Source of the DNA: Pelagerythrobacter marensis
GTDB lineage: Bacteria > Pseudomonadota > Alphaproteobacteria > Sphingomonadales > Sphingomonadaceae
Assembly: GCF_001028625.1 (NCBI RefSeq)
Contig: NZ_CP011805.1
Location: forward strand, 1,550,001 to 1,614,000
Direction of reading: 5' to 3'
Length of the DNA: 64,000 bases
Shown: positions 26,734 to 35,206 of the stretch, one piece after another
How the letters are laid out: every line of letters begins with the position of its first letter
Position numbering within the stretch: the stretch's first letter is position 1
The notes under the pieces: generated by a model
Database searches by the model: none
What the model saw: the letters and a program-made list of their open reading frames with translations, nothing else
What the model was told of the DNA's origin: nothing
Program-made: the position numbers and the translations under genes

Positions 26734-28191
26734 ATGGCCACCGCACCCGTACTCAACCAGATCACCAACGGCACGATCAGCCAGGTCATCGGCGCCGTCG
26801 TCGACGTGCAGTTCCCCGGTGAACTGCCGGCGATCCTGACCGCGCTCGAAACGAAGAACGGCGACAACACGCTGGTTCTCGAAGTCGCCCAGCACCTCGG
26901 CGAAAACACCGTGCGCACCATCGCGATGGATGCGACCGAAGGTCTCGTCCGCGGGCAGGAAGTCGTCAGCACCGGCGCGCAGATTTCGGTCCCCGTCGGC
27001 CCGAAGACGCTGGGCCGCATCATGAACGTCGTCGGCGAGCCGATCGACGAACGCGGCCCGGTCGGCGCGGAACAGACCGCCCCGATTCACGCGGAAGCCC
27101 CGCTGTTCGTCGACCAGTCGACCGAAGCGGCGATCCTCGTCACCGGCATCAAGGTCATCGATCTGCTCGCGCCTTATGCGAAGGGCGGCAAGATCGGCCT
27201 GTTCGGCGGCGCCGGCGTGGGCAAGACCGTGCTGATCCAAGAACTGATCAACAACATCGCGAAAGGTCACGGCGGCGTGTCCGTGTTCGCCGGCGTGGGC
27301 GAACGTACCCGCGAAGGTAACGACCTTTACCACGAATTCCTCGACGCCGGCGTCATCGCCAAGAACGATGCGGGCGAGGCGATCTCCGAAGGTTCCAAGG
27401 TGGCGCTGGTGTTCGGCCAGATGAACGAACCGCCGGGCGCGCGTGCCCGCGTCGCCCTGTCGGGCCTGACGATGGCGGAATATTTCCGCGACCAGGAAGG
27501 GCAGGACGTTCTGTTCTTCGTCGACAACATCTTCCGCTTCACCCAGGCGGGTTCGGAAGTGTCGGCGCTGCTCGGCCGTATTCCTTCGGCCGTGGGTTAT
27601 CAGCCGACCCTGTCGACCGACATGGGTAACCTGCAGGAACGCATCACCTCGACCACCAAGGGTTCGATCACCTCGGTCCAGGCGATTTACGTCCCCGCGG
27701 ACGACCTTACCGACCCTGCCCCCGCCACCTCGTTCGCGCACCTTGACGCGACGACCACGCTGAACCGCGCGATTTCGGAGCTGGGCATCTACCCGGCGGT
27801 CGACCCGCTCGATTCCACCAGCCGCGTGCTCGAACCGCGCGTCGTGGGGCAGGAGCACTACGAAACCGCTCGTAAGGTTCAGGAAACGCTGCAGAAGTAC
27901 AAGAGCCTGCAGGACATCATCGCCATTCTCGGCATGGATGAACTGTCGGAAGAAGATAAGCTGACCGTCGCCCGCGCGCGCAAGATCCAGCGCTTCCTGT
28001 CGCAGCCGTTCCACGTGGCCGAGGTGTTCACCAACATCCCGGGCGAGTTCGTGCAGCTGGAAGACACGATCAAGTCGTTCAAGGCCGTCGTCGAAGGTGA
28101 ATACGATCACCTGCCCGAAGCTGCCTTCTACATGGTCGGCGGCATCGACCAAGCGGTCGCCAAGGCGAAGAAGCTGGCCGACGAGGCGTAA
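26734..28191 (+). CDS. atpD: ATP synthase F1 subunit beta
   Basis: A 485-residue catalytic subunit. P-loop GLFGGAGVGKTVLIQ (~residue 155), catalytic Glu in GVGERTREGND, and the ATPase signature region near PAVDPLDSTSR. Normal length and sequence. Confidence 0.98.
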   Translation: MATAPVLNQITNGTISQVIGAVVDVQFPGELPAILTALETKNGDNTLVLEVAQHLGENTVRTIAMDATEGLVRGQEVVSTGAQISVPVGPKTLGRIMNVVGEPIDERGPVGAEQTAPIHAEAPLFVDQSTEAAILVTGIKVIDLLAPYAKGGKIGLFGGAGVGKTVLIQELINNIAKGHGGVSVFAGVGERTREGNDLYHEFLDAGVIAKNDAGEAISEGSKVALVFGQMNEPPGARARVALSGLTMAEYFRDQEGQDVLFFVDNIFRFTQAGSEVSALLGRIPSAVGYQPTLSTDMGNLQERITSTTKGSITSVQAIYVPADDLTDPAPATSFAHLDATTTLNRAISELGIYPAVDPLDSTSRVLEPRVVGQEHYETARKVQETLQKYKSLQDIIAILGMDELSEEDKLTVARARKIQRFLSQPFHVAEVFTNIPGEFVQLEDTIKSFKAVVEGEYDHLPEAAFYMVGGIDQAVAKAKKLADEA

Positions 28192-28196
28192 TGGAC

Positions 28197-28220
28197 TCCC
28201 CTCCCGCAAACGGGAGGGGA
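28197..28220 (+). promoter_or_regulatory. Strong hairpin between atpD and atpC
   Basis: A perfect 10 bp stem TCCCCTCCCG / CGGGAGGGGA with a CAAA loop starts 5 bases after the atpD stop and ends 14 bases before the atpC start. There is no T-tract, so it is not a classic terminator. It may stabilise upstream mRNA or lower atpC expression. It also resembles dispersed palindromes. Confidence 0.55.
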
Positions 28221-28234
28221 TTGAGGATTAGACA

Positions 28235-28492
28235 ATGGCACTGCATTTCGAACTCGTGACCCCGGCCAAGCTCGTCCGTAGCGAGGATGTCCACATGGTG
28301 GTCGTCCCCGGTGCGGAGGGTGAATTCGGGGTGCTGGAAGGCCACGCGCCTTTCATGTCCACGATCCGCGACGGCGCGGTCCAGGTCTACCGGACCGAAG
28401 GCGCCGCGCCGGAGGAGATTGAGGTGCGTGGCGGTTTCGCCGAAGTCAGCGAGGCCGGGCTGACCGTCCTCGCCGAGCATGTCGAAGGCTGA
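28235..28492 (+). CDS. atpC: ATP synthase F1 subunit epsilon
   Basis: An 85-residue epsilon subunit carrying only the N-terminal beta-sandwich (FELVTPAKLVRSEDVHMVVVPG, GEFGVLEGHAPFMS). The C-terminal two-helix domain that inhibits ATP hydrolysis in E. coli is absent, as is common in alphaproteobacteria, which use a separate zeta inhibitor. Last gene of the operon. Confidence 0.95.
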   Translation: MALHFELVTPAKLVRSEDVHMVVVPGAEGEFGVLEGHAPFMSTIRDGAVQVYRTEGAAPEEIEVRGGFAEVSEAGLTVLAEHVEG

Positions 28493-28513
28493 TCGCACCC
28501 TATCGCCGGATGA

Positions 28514-28564
28514 GCTGGCGGACGGGCAAAGCTAGCGGACAGGCAAACCTAGCGGACAGACGGG
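28514..28564. repeat. Three 17-base tandem repeats
   Basis: Units GCTGGCGGACGGGCAAA (28514-28530), GCTAGCGGACAGGCAAA (28531-28547) and a diverged CCTAGCGGACAGACGGG (28548-28564). They run from 21 bases after atpC into the terminator stem. Confidence 0.75.
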
Positions 28565-28588
28565 GCGGCCAGCAACGGCCGCCCTTTT
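28563..28588 (+). terminator. Intrinsic terminator of the atp operon
   Basis: GGGCGGCC-AGCAAC-GGCCGCCC followed by TTTT. The 8 bp GC-only stem and T run sit 70 bases after atpC. Confidence 0.85.
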
Positions 28589-28659
28589 CGTATCTGCCCG
28601 CCCGCCCGACGCACCCCTATTCATACTAACGTCACGCAAGGCGTCTCACGCTGGTTCGC

Positions 28660-29223
28660 ATGATTGCCGCCTTTGCCCCCTTCCGCATGACGCTGGCCCT
28701 CGCGGCATGTCTTGCCGCGCTCGCTTCGTGCGGTCCGCGCGTCGATATCCATTACGTACCGACGCCCGAGCCGGTGGTCGAAGCCATGCTGGACATGGCC
28801 GAGATCGAGGACGGCGACGTGCTCTACGATCTTGGTTCCGGCGACGGGCGCATACCGATCGCAGCCGCCCGCCAGTTCGGCGTGCGCGCGGTGGGGATCG
28901 AGATAGACCCGCGCCTGATCCGCGAAGCCCGCGCCAATGCCGAAGCTGCCGGCGTCGCGCACCTGGTCGAATTTCGCGAGGCCGACCTGTTCGCCACCGA
29001 CTTTTCCGATGCCGACGTGGTCACGCTCTACCTCGGCGACACGCTGAACCTGCGCCTGCGCCCGCAATTGCTTGAACAGCTCGACCCCGGCGACCGGGTG
29101 GTCAGCCACGATTTCGGCATGGGCGACTGGCCGCCCGACGAAAAGCGCATCGTCTCCAACCGCCCGGTTTACAAATGGACCGTGCCGAAGACCTTCATCC
29201 CCGGCTTCGGCGGGGTCGATTGA
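28660..29223 (+). CDS. Class I SAM-dependent methyltransferase with an N-terminal lipoprotein-like signal
   Basis: A 187-residue protein. Residues 10-24 are hydrophobic and end LAALASC, like a lipobox with Cys24. The rest is a Rossmann methyltransferase: motif I VLYDLGSGDGRIPIAA (~residue 52), motif II Asp/Glu in GIEIDPRLI, and an acidic EADLFATDF segment. The YLGDTLNLRLRPQLL region resembles lysine methyltransferase-like proteins. An exported enzyme needing S-adenosylmethionine would be odd, so either the signal is a membrane anchor or the true start is downstream. An alternative ATG lies at 28687, but it still includes the hydrophobic stretch. Confidence 0.82.
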   Translation: MIAAFAPFRMTLALAACLAALASCGPRVDIHYVPTPEPVVEAMLDMAEIEDGDVLYDLGSGDGRIPIAAARQFGVRAVGIEIDPRLIREARANAEAAGVAHLVEFREADLFATDFSDADVVTLYLGDTLNLRLRPQLLEQLDPGDRVVSHDFGMGDWPPDEKRIVSNRPVYKWTVPKTFIPGFGGVD

Positions 29224-29275
29224 GGGTTTTCAGGCAAGATTGAAGCGGCCGGTGCCGTCTCAACGAAAAACCACT

Positions 29276-29581
29276 CTAGCGCGCCCGCCCGCCACGGGCG
29301 GGGCCGCCGCGTGTCGGGGCGTGGAAATCGGGCGGCTTGTCCGCAATCCATTCGAGGAACCGGGCCACGGCCGGCTCCTGCGCCAGGTGGTCGCGGTCGT
29401 CGCCGATGCGGGCGAGTTGGGAATTGGTGAAATGGGCGTGGATCGTGCGGTGGCAGATCGGGTGGATGGGCACGGTTGCGCGCCCCTTCTTCGCCCGGGG
29501 CACGGGATGGTGCCACTCGATACTATCGCCGATCGGGCGGCGGCAAAGCCAGCAGGTCGCGCTCTCGTCATCCCCCGGCAT
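29276..29581 (-). CDS. Small HNH endonuclease-like protein
   Basis: A 101-residue protein with a zinc/HNH core: Cys10-x2-Cys13, His24-His25 (IEWHHPVPR), then His40 and Cys43-His44 (PIHPICHRTIHAHF). This is the fold of HNH nucleases, though several small proteins of this type have no proven nuclease activity. It overlaps the upstream lipoprotein gene by 14 bases and so belongs to the glmU unit. Partner and target unknown. Confidence 0.8.
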   Translation of the reverse strand: MPGDDESATCWLCRRPIGDSIEWHHPVPRAKKGRATVPIHPICHRTIHAHFTNSQLARIGDDRDHLAQEPAVARFLEWIADKPPDFHAPTRGGPARGGRAR

Positions 29582-30149
29582 CGGCGCGCGCAGTCTCTTC
29601 CGTGAACAGTTCGTCTTCGCGGGTCATCGCCCGTCCTGCCGCATCGTACTGGATCGGCAGATCGGTGGCGCCCCCTTCGCACATATGCATCTGCGCAAAC
29701 CGCCCGCCGCGCAGCACGACGAGGCCATCGCGGATCGCGGGATAATTGGGCTCCCCCGGCGCGAAATTGGTGCGGACCATGCGGCTGAAGACGACATGGC
29801 GCCAGTCGCCGTCGTCGAACGCGATCTGCGCTTCCCCGCCGCCGGAATAGAGCACCGTGGCAAAGCGCGGCGGCGGGCCGGAGGGGGTGGGAAGGACCAG
29901 CTTCGCCGTGCCCCGGCCGAAGGAATAGCGGGCCTCCAGCACGCCGCCCCTGCCCGCGACTGCGCAGACCGACAGCTCGCGCCCATCGGCCACGGTGCAG
30001 TGGAAGATCGGTTCAGCCCCCGCACCGCAACCCGCCACCGGTGCAGCCGAGATGTGGGCCGGAGCCTGCTGCTCCACCCGCTCCCCCTGCCCCGCGCCGC
30101 CACAGGCTGCGAGGGCCGGGACGGCAAGCAGGGCGAGCGGGCGGATCAC
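29568..30149 (-). CDS. Predicted lipoprotein of unknown function
   Basis: A 193-residue protein with a lipoprotein signal (LALLAVPALAAC, Cys16). The mature part has two Cys-containing strands (FHCTVADGRELSVCAV) and a mostly beta-like sequence; no family recognised. GTG 30149 overlaps the glmU stop by 4 bases (GTGA). Gene pairs of this lipoprotein and glmU suggest an envelope role, but that is inference. Confidence 0.78.
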   Translation of the reverse strand: MIRPLALLAVPALAACGGAGQGERVEQQAPAHISAAPVAGCGAGAEPIFHCTVADGRELSVCAVAGRGGVLEARYSFGRGTAKLVLPTPSGPPPRFATVLYSGGGEAQIAFDDGDWRHVVFSRMVRTNFAPGEPNYPAIRDGLVVLRGGRFAQMHMCEGGATDLPIQYDAAGRAMTREDELFTEETARADAGG

Positions 30150-31501
30150 TTGTCCTCGCCCGCCTTTTTCTTCTTCATCGTGTCGTGGAAACGGTCAGCC
30201 CAGCCGGGTTTCACCAGTTGTTCGGCCCGGACCATGCGCAGCTCGCCGTCGTCGACGTCGCGGCTGACCGCGCTGCCCGCGGCGACGATGGCATCCGCGC
30301 CGATCCGCACCGGAGCGATCAGCGCGCTGTTGCTGCCGATGAAGGCGCGCGGGCCGATCACGGTCTTGTGCTTGAAATAACCGTCGTAATTGCAGGTGAT
30401 CGTGCCCGCGCCGATATTGGCCCCGGCCCCCACTTCGGCATCGCCGAGATAAGTCAGGTGGTTGGCCTTGGCCCCTTCGCCCAGAACGGCTTTCTTCATC
30501 TCGACGAAGTTGCCGACCTTGCTGCCCTTTTCCATCACCGCGCCGGGGCGCAGGCGGGCATAGGGGCCGACTTCGCATCCCGGCCCGATGCTGGCCCCTT
30601 CGATATGGCTGAAGGCGCGTATGGTCGCCCCGTCCGCCACGCTGACGCCGGGGCCGAAGACGACATTGGGTTCGATCGTGACATCGCGGCCGATCTGCGT
30701 GTCGTAGCTGAAGAACACCGTTTCCGGCGCGCGCAGCGATGCGCCGGCGGCCATCGCCTCCTCCCGCTTCACCCCTTGCCACTGCGCTTCCGCCCGGGCC
30801 AGTTCGGCGCGGCTGTTGATCCCGGTCACTTCGTCCGGCTGGTCGGTCACCACGACCGCGCTGTGGCGCCCGTCCTCCCGCGCGACGTTGACCACGTCGA
30901 CCAGATAGTATTCGCCCTGGCTGTTGTCGTTCCCGACCCGCGCAAGCAGATCGAACATGTCGGCGGCGCGCGCGGCCATCAGGCCCGAATTGCACAGGCG
31001 GCAGGCACGCTCCGCCTCGGTCGCGTCCTTGTGTTCGACCATCTTTTCGATCCGGCCATCGGCATCGGCGATCACGCGGCCATATTGCAGCGTATCCGCC
31101 GGCTCGAAGCCCAAAACGACGACGGCGGGCGCGTCGTCGGCGTGGAGCCTGTCGAGCATCGCGCGCATCGTTTCGGCGCGTACGAAGGGCACATCGCCAT
31201 AGAGGATCAGGACATCGCCATCGAACCCGTTCAGGCCGTCCTGCGCCTGCTGTACCGCATGGCCGGTGCCCAGCTGCGGTTCCTGCAGGCAGGTTTCCGC
31301 CCGATCCGCCAGCGCGCTTTCCAGTTGATCGCGCCCGCTGCCGACGACCACGACCGTTCGCGCCGGGCCAAGCTGCGCGGCGGAGGCCATCAGATGATCG
31401 ATCATCGGCCGCCCGGCGATGGGGTGGAGGACCTTGTGCAGGCCCGATTTCATGCGCGTGCCCTTGCCCGCGGCAAGGATGACCGTTGCAAATTCTCTCA
31501 T
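30146..31501 (-). CDS. glmU: Bifunctional GlmU: glucosamine-1-P acetyltransferase / GlcNAc-1-P uridyltransferase
   Basis: A 451-residue enzyme making UDP-GlcNAc for peptidoglycan and lipopolysaccharide. The N-terminal uridyltransferase domain has VILAAGKGTRMKSGLHKVL (residues ~6-24) and LYGDVPFV. The C-terminal half is a left-handed beta helix of hexapeptide repeats, with acetyl-CoA site residues in NHLTYLGDAEVG and ITCNYDG. The long open frame upstream is ignored; ATG 31501 gives the standard start. It is divergent from gph. Confidence 0.97.
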   Translation of the reverse strand: MREFATVILAAGKGTRMKSGLHKVLHPIAGRPMIDHLMASAAQLGPARTVVVVGSGRDQLESALADRAETCLQEPQLGTGHAVQQAQDGLNGFDGDVLILYGDVPFVRAETMRAMLDRLHADDAPAVVVLGFEPADTLQYGRVIADADGRIEKMVEHKDATEAERACRLCNSGLMAARAADMFDLLARVGNDNSQGEYYLVDVVNVAREDGRHSAVVVTDQPDEVTGINSRAELARAEAQWQGVKREEAMAAGASLRAPETVFFSYDTQIGRDVTIEPNVVFGPGVSVADGATIRAFSHIEGASIGPGCEVGPYARLRPGAVMEKGSKVGNFVEMKKAVLGEGAKANHLTYLGDAEVGAGANIGAGTITCNYDGYFKHKTVIGPRAFIGSNSALIAPVRIGADAIVAAGSAVSRDVDDGELRMVRAEQLVKPGWADRFHDTMKKKKAGEDK

Positions 31502-31561
31502 GCCCTGCCCCTTGCCAGCAAACGCTTGCGGTTTGAAGAACCTTGCGCCACCCCGCCCCGC

Positions 31562-32245
31562 ATGGCGGATTTCCCTTTCGACATTGTCGGCTTCGATCTC
31601 GACGGCACATTGCTGGAAACGCACCGCGATCTGGGCGCGGCGGTCAACCATGCGCTGGAACTGGGCGGGTTCGAAGTCGTCCCGGCGGACAGCGCGAAGG
31701 ACCTGATCGGCGGCGGGGCCAAGATCATGCTGCGCCGCGCGGTGGACGATCAGGGCGGGATGCCCGACGACGATTTCCATGATCTCTACAAGAAGATGCT
31801 GGCCTTCTACGGTGCCAACAGCGCGGTCCATACGCGCCCCTATCCCGGCGCGATCGCGGTGCTGGACGATCTCGCCGCGCGCGGGGTGCGGCTGGGCGTG
31901 GTGACCAACAAGTTCGAAGGGTTTGCGCGCGATATCCTGGGCGCGCTGGGGCTGGTCGACCGGTTCGACTGCGTGATCGGCGGAGACAGCCTGGGCCGCG
32001 ACGCGCAGGGCAGGCATCGCGCCAAGCCCGCACCCGACCCGATTCACGAGGCACGCAAATGCTGCGGCGGCGGGAGCATGGTCTATATCGGCGACAGTTC
32101 CTACGACATCCGCGCCGCCCGTGCGGCGGGGGTGCCGGTGGTCGCGGCCTGTTACGGCTATTGCGATCTGCCGCGCGGGGACATGGGCGCCGATGCGGCG
32201 ATCGATTCGTTTGCGGAATTGATCCCGGCGCTGCAAAAACTCTGA
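31562..32245 (+). CDS. gph: HAD-family phosphatase, probable phosphoglycolate phosphatase
   Basis: A 227-residue HAD hydrolase. The nucleophile motif FDLDGTLLET is at residues 11-20, motif II VVTNKFEGFA follows, and the metal motif YIGDSSYDIRAA lies near residue 178. The sequence and cap type match Gph, which removes 2-phosphoglycolate formed in DNA end repair. Close relatives dephosphorylate other sugars, so the substrate is probable only. Confidence 0.85.
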   Translation: MADFPFDIVGFDLDGTLLETHRDLGAAVNHALELGGFEVVPADSAKDLIGGGAKIMLRRAVDDQGGMPDDDFHDLYKKMLAFYGANSAVHTRPYPGAIAVLDDLAARGVRLGVVTNKFEGFARDILGALGLVDRFDCVIGGDSLGRDAQGRHRAKPAPDPIHEARKCCGGGSMVYIGDSSYDIRAARAAGVPVVAACYGYCDLPRGDMGADAAIDSFAELIPALQKL

Positions 32246-32430
32246 TCCTGACCGACGAATCGCTGCAGTGCGGGGTAGCGGCGGCGCAGCCACCGCGACG
32301 GGTAATGCCCTTACGGAATCGCGCCCTGCCGTGCATACGGTTGCAACGCCGCGCGGAACCTGCCACCTCGCTCGCAGATTGACGCGAACGTAAGGCCCCC
32401 GCGCGGGCTTCGGATCAGGAGAGAGAGATC

Positions 32431-33366
32431 ATGAGCATCGATTTCAAGGACAAGGTTGCCATCGTCACCGGTGCCGGCGGCGGGCTGGGCCGCGAATATG
32501 CGCTGGAGCTGGCGCGGCGCGGGGCGAAAGTCGTGGTCAACGACCTGGGCGGTTCGCGCGATGGCACCGGATCTTCCGACGCAGCGGCGCAAGTGGTCGA
32601 GGAAATCGAAAAGGCCGGCGGCACTGCGATGGCCAACGGCGGATCGGTCACCGAATACGACCAGATGGAAAAGATGGTCGCCGATGCGAAGCAGAAGTGG
32701 GGCGGCGTCCACGTCCTGATCAACAACGCGGGCGTTCTGCGCGACAAGACGTTCGCCAAGATGGAGCCGGCGGATTTCGAGTTCGTGGTGAAAGTTCATC
32801 TGACCGGCTCGGCCAATGCGACCAAGGCCTGCTGGGAAACTTTCCGCGACCAGGCTTATGGCCGCGTGCTGATGACCGCATCGTCCACCGGGCTGTTCGG
32901 CAACTTCGGCCAGGCCAACTACGGCGCGGCCAAGCTCGGCCTCGCCGGGCTGACCAAGACGCTCCAGCTCGAAGGCGCGAAGTACAATATCAAGGTCAAT
33001 ACGCTCAGCCCGGTGGCGGGCACGCGCATGACCGAAGATCTCTTCCCCGAAGAAGCGTTCAAGCTGTTCGATCCGGTCAATGTGGTCCCGGCCGCGCTGT
33101 TCCTGGTCAGCGAAGATGCGCCGACCAATGCCATCGTCGGCGCGGGCGCCGGCGGGTTCCATTCCGCCTGGGTGGTGATGAACGACGCGGTCTGGCTGAA
33201 GGACGAAGATCGCACGGTCGAAGGCTTCGCCGCCAACTGGGACAAGATTTCGGGCATGAACAACCTACAGGCCCCGCAGTCCGGCGCCGAACAGTCGGGC
33301 GCGATCCTAAAGGCCATGCAGGGCGTGCTGGGCGCCGACGCCGGCCCCTCTTCCGCTCGCGGTTAA
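32431..33366 (+). CDS. Short-chain dehydrogenase (MFE-2 / 3-hydroxyacyl-CoA dehydrogenase-like)
   Basis: A 311-residue SDR enzyme. NAD site TGAGGGLGREYAL (~residue 14), NNAGVLRD (~residue 95), and the catalytic Ser/Tyr/Lys set in MTASSTGLFGNFGQANYGAAK. The VNDLGGSRDGTG segment is typical of the hydroxyacyl-CoA dehydrogenase domain of peroxisomal MFE-2. The C-terminal extension (~60 residues) is as in that group. Probably acts in fatty acid or steroid side-chain beta-oxidation. AGGAGAG site before the start. The 185 bases upstream show no other gene. Confidence 0.9.
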   Translation: MSIDFKDKVAIVTGAGGGLGREYALELARRGAKVVVNDLGGSRDGTGSSDAAAQVVEEIEKAGGTAMANGGSVTEYDQMEKMVADAKQKWGGVHVLINNAGVLRDKTFAKMEPADFEFVVKVHLTGSANATKACWETFRDQAYGRVLMTASSTGLFGNFGQANYGAAKLGLAGLTKTLQLEGAKYNIKVNTLSPVAGTRMTEDLFPEEAFKLFDPVNVVPAALFLVSEDAPTNAIVGAGAGGFHSAWVVMNDAVWLKDEDRTVEGFAANWDKISGMNNLQAPQSGAEQSGAILKAMQGVLGADAGPSSARG

Positions 33367-33440
33367 GTGTTGCGGGCGGTGGGCGCGCCAAGGCCGCTCG
33401 CCGCCCCGCCATCTGCTGTCTCACCGTCTGGTGATCCGGT

Positions 33441-33809
33441 TCAATCCGAAACGGATTTCAGCAGCTTGCGCTCCATCGGCGCGAGGACGCCGGGAAGTTC
33501 GTGCCCGCGTTTGAGAACCTGGCCGTGTTCGCCGAACAGGGTCCACATGCCCTGCCGGTTGCGCAGCGCGGGGCGTTTCTCGATCCGGGCCTGCGGGCGT
33601 TCTGCCGCGCGGCGGAATGCGGCGAACGTGGCGGCATCGCGCGCGAAATCCATCGCATAGTCGCGCCATTCGCCCGCCGCGACCATGCGGCCATAGAGAT
33701 CGAGGATACGTTGCAGTTCATCGCGCGCGAAGGCGACCTGGCCCGGCTGCCTGCCGGGAAAGGCGACGATATTGGCAGCGGGCCCATGCCCCGCCCCGGG
33801 CGCCGCCAT
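33441..33809 (-). CDS. DUF2794 family protein
   Basis: A 122-residue alphaproteobacterial protein of unknown function. The core FARDELQRILDLYGRMVAAG then EWRDYAMDF identifies DUF2794. Its start overlaps the cysE stop by one base (TGATG), so translation is coupled. Confidence 0.85.
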   Translation of the reverse strand: MAAPGAGHGPAANIVAFPGRQPGQVAFARDELQRILDLYGRMVAAGEWRDYAMDFARDAATFAAFRRAAERPQARIEKRPALRNRQGMWTLFGEHGQVLKRGHELPGVLAPMERKLLKSVSD

Positions 33810-34528
33810 CAGCTATCGGTTCCGCTGCGCTTCACCGGTGCGGCACCGGCGGCGCGCATTTCGTCCAGCTCGGCACGCAGCGCGGCCATCTGATTTTCGA
33901 GCTCCGCGATCCGGCGGCTGGCGTTCGCGCCGTTGCCGTTGCCGCCAATTTCTTCGCACGGTTCATCGCACGGGGTGCCGTAGGGGATGAATTCACGCAG
34001 CCATTCTTCCGCGGGGACGAGAGTGGATCGAGCCTTGAGCCCGATCATCGTCGCGCCATCGGGCACGTCATCGGTAACGACCGCATTGGCGCCGATGCGC
34101 GCGCGTTCGCCCAGGGTGATCGGCCCGATGATCTGCGCGCCCGACCCGATGATGACCCCGTCGCTCACGGTCGGGTGGCGCTTGCCCCCCTTGCCGTTGG
34201 TGGGATTGGTGCCGCCCAGCGTCACGCACTGGTAAATCGTCACGTCGTTGCCGATTTCCGCGGTTTCCCCGATCACGGTGAAGCCATGATCGATGAACAG
34301 GTTGCGTCCGATCCGCGCGCCAGGGTGGATATCGATTGCGGTCAGCCAGCGGGAGAAATGGTTGACGAACCGGGCGAGGAAATAGAGCCGCGCCTGGAAC
34401 AGCCAGTGCGCCAGGCGATGCAGCCCAACCGCCAGAACGCCGGGATAGAGCAGCACTTCCCAGCGCGAACGCGGCGCCGGATCGCGTGCCTGGATCGATT
34501 CGAGATAGGCGGCGAGACGGTCGAACAT
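33809..34528 (-). CDS. cysE: Serine O-acetyltransferase
   Basis: A 239-residue hexapeptide-repeat enzyme making O-acetylserine, the first committed step to cysteine. Motifs: LHRLAHWLF, DIHPGARIGRNLFIDHGFTV (active-site His/Asp), TLGGTNPTNGKGGKRHPTV. It is of the short EpsC type lacking a long N-terminal domain. The C-terminal ~50 residues are a coiled-coil-like tail (IAELENQMAALRAELDEM). Operon with DUF2794. Confidence 0.95.
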   Translation of the reverse strand: MFDRLAAYLESIQARDPAPRSRWEVLLYPGVLAVGLHRLAHWLFQARLYFLARFVNHFSRWLTAIDIHPGARIGRNLFIDHGFTVIGETAEIGNDVTIYQCVTLGGTNPTNGKGGKRHPTVSDGVIIGSGAQIIGPITLGERARIGANAVVTDDVPDGATMIGLKARSTLVPAEEWLREFIPYGTPCDEPCEEIGGNGNGANASRRIAELENQMAALRAELDEMRAAGAAPVKRSGTDS

Positions 34529-34571
34529 CGGCCTGATAGTCCCATTTCAGGCCCGGCGAGGCAAGCCGGAC

Positions 34572-35198
34572 CTAGTTCTCGGGGTCAAAGTCGAGCTTTC
34601 GCTGCTCGGGCCCCGCTATCGCCTCCAACGCGGCGCGCCAGATCGACATCGTCGCCGGCGCCTTGCGCTCCAGGCTCAGCCGGTCGATTTCCGCAACCAG
34701 CCGCTCGATCCCCGCGAAGCCGCGTTCGGCACGGGGTACGAGGTAGGTAAGCGCACCTTCGCCCAGTGCAAGGCCGCGCTGCGCCGCATGGGCTTCGATC
34801 AGGTCCGCCACCATTGCATCGTCGGGCACCCCGATTTCGAGGTGGAGCGCGGCGCCGATCCGGCTGCGCAGGTCGGGCAAGGCGATGTCCCACGTCGGCG
34901 CGGCGGCCGTCAGCAACAGCGGCAGGGCGCGTTCCTGCGCCCGGTTCCAGCGGTGGAACAGTTCGGTTTCATCCAGCGTGTCGGCATCGTCGATCGCCTC
35001 GCCCTGGCGGCTCGCGGCGAACCACCGCGCGAACAGCGACCGGCCCGAGCGAGGCCCGCCGAGCAATACCGCCGTGCGATAGGGCCAGCGCCCCGGGCTT
35101 TGCAGCGCGTCGGCTACATGGCTGTTGGCATTGCCGAGCACGATCCGCGCGGGCTCGCCGCGCCTGCGCACCACCAGCGGCAGGGCGATCTGCGACAT
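34572..35198 (-). CDS. hdaA: HdaA-type DnaA homologue
   Basis: A 208-residue protein with a DnaA-like AAA+ fold, matching HdaA, which promotes DnaA-ATP hydrolysis together with the sliding clamp. The extreme N-terminus MSQIALPLVV is a clamp-binding-like QxxLPL motif. Walker A is degenerate: GGPRSGRS (residues 47-54) has Arg53 in place of the usual Lys. Walker B may be AIDDADTLDE. The domain VPDDAMVADLIEAHAAQRGL is the typical lid. It overlaps nothing and follows the exported protein gene by 8 bases, so they are one unit. Confidence 0.85.
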   Translation of the reverse strand: MSQIALPLVVRRRGEPARIVLGNANSHVADALQSPGRWPYRTAVLLGGPRSGRSLFARWFAASRQGEAIDDADTLDETELFHRWNRAQERALPLLLTAAAPTWDIALPDLRSRIGAALHLEIGVPDDAMVADLIEAHAAQRGLALGEGALTYLVPRAERGFAGIERLVAEIDRLSLERKAPATMSIWRAALEAIAGPEQRKLDFDPEN

Positions 35199-35206
35199 TC
35201 CCGGGC

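Noticed and set aside
33367..33440. Terminator between the SDR gene and DUF2794
   Set aside because: Only imperfect GC-rich inverted segments without a T-tract were found.
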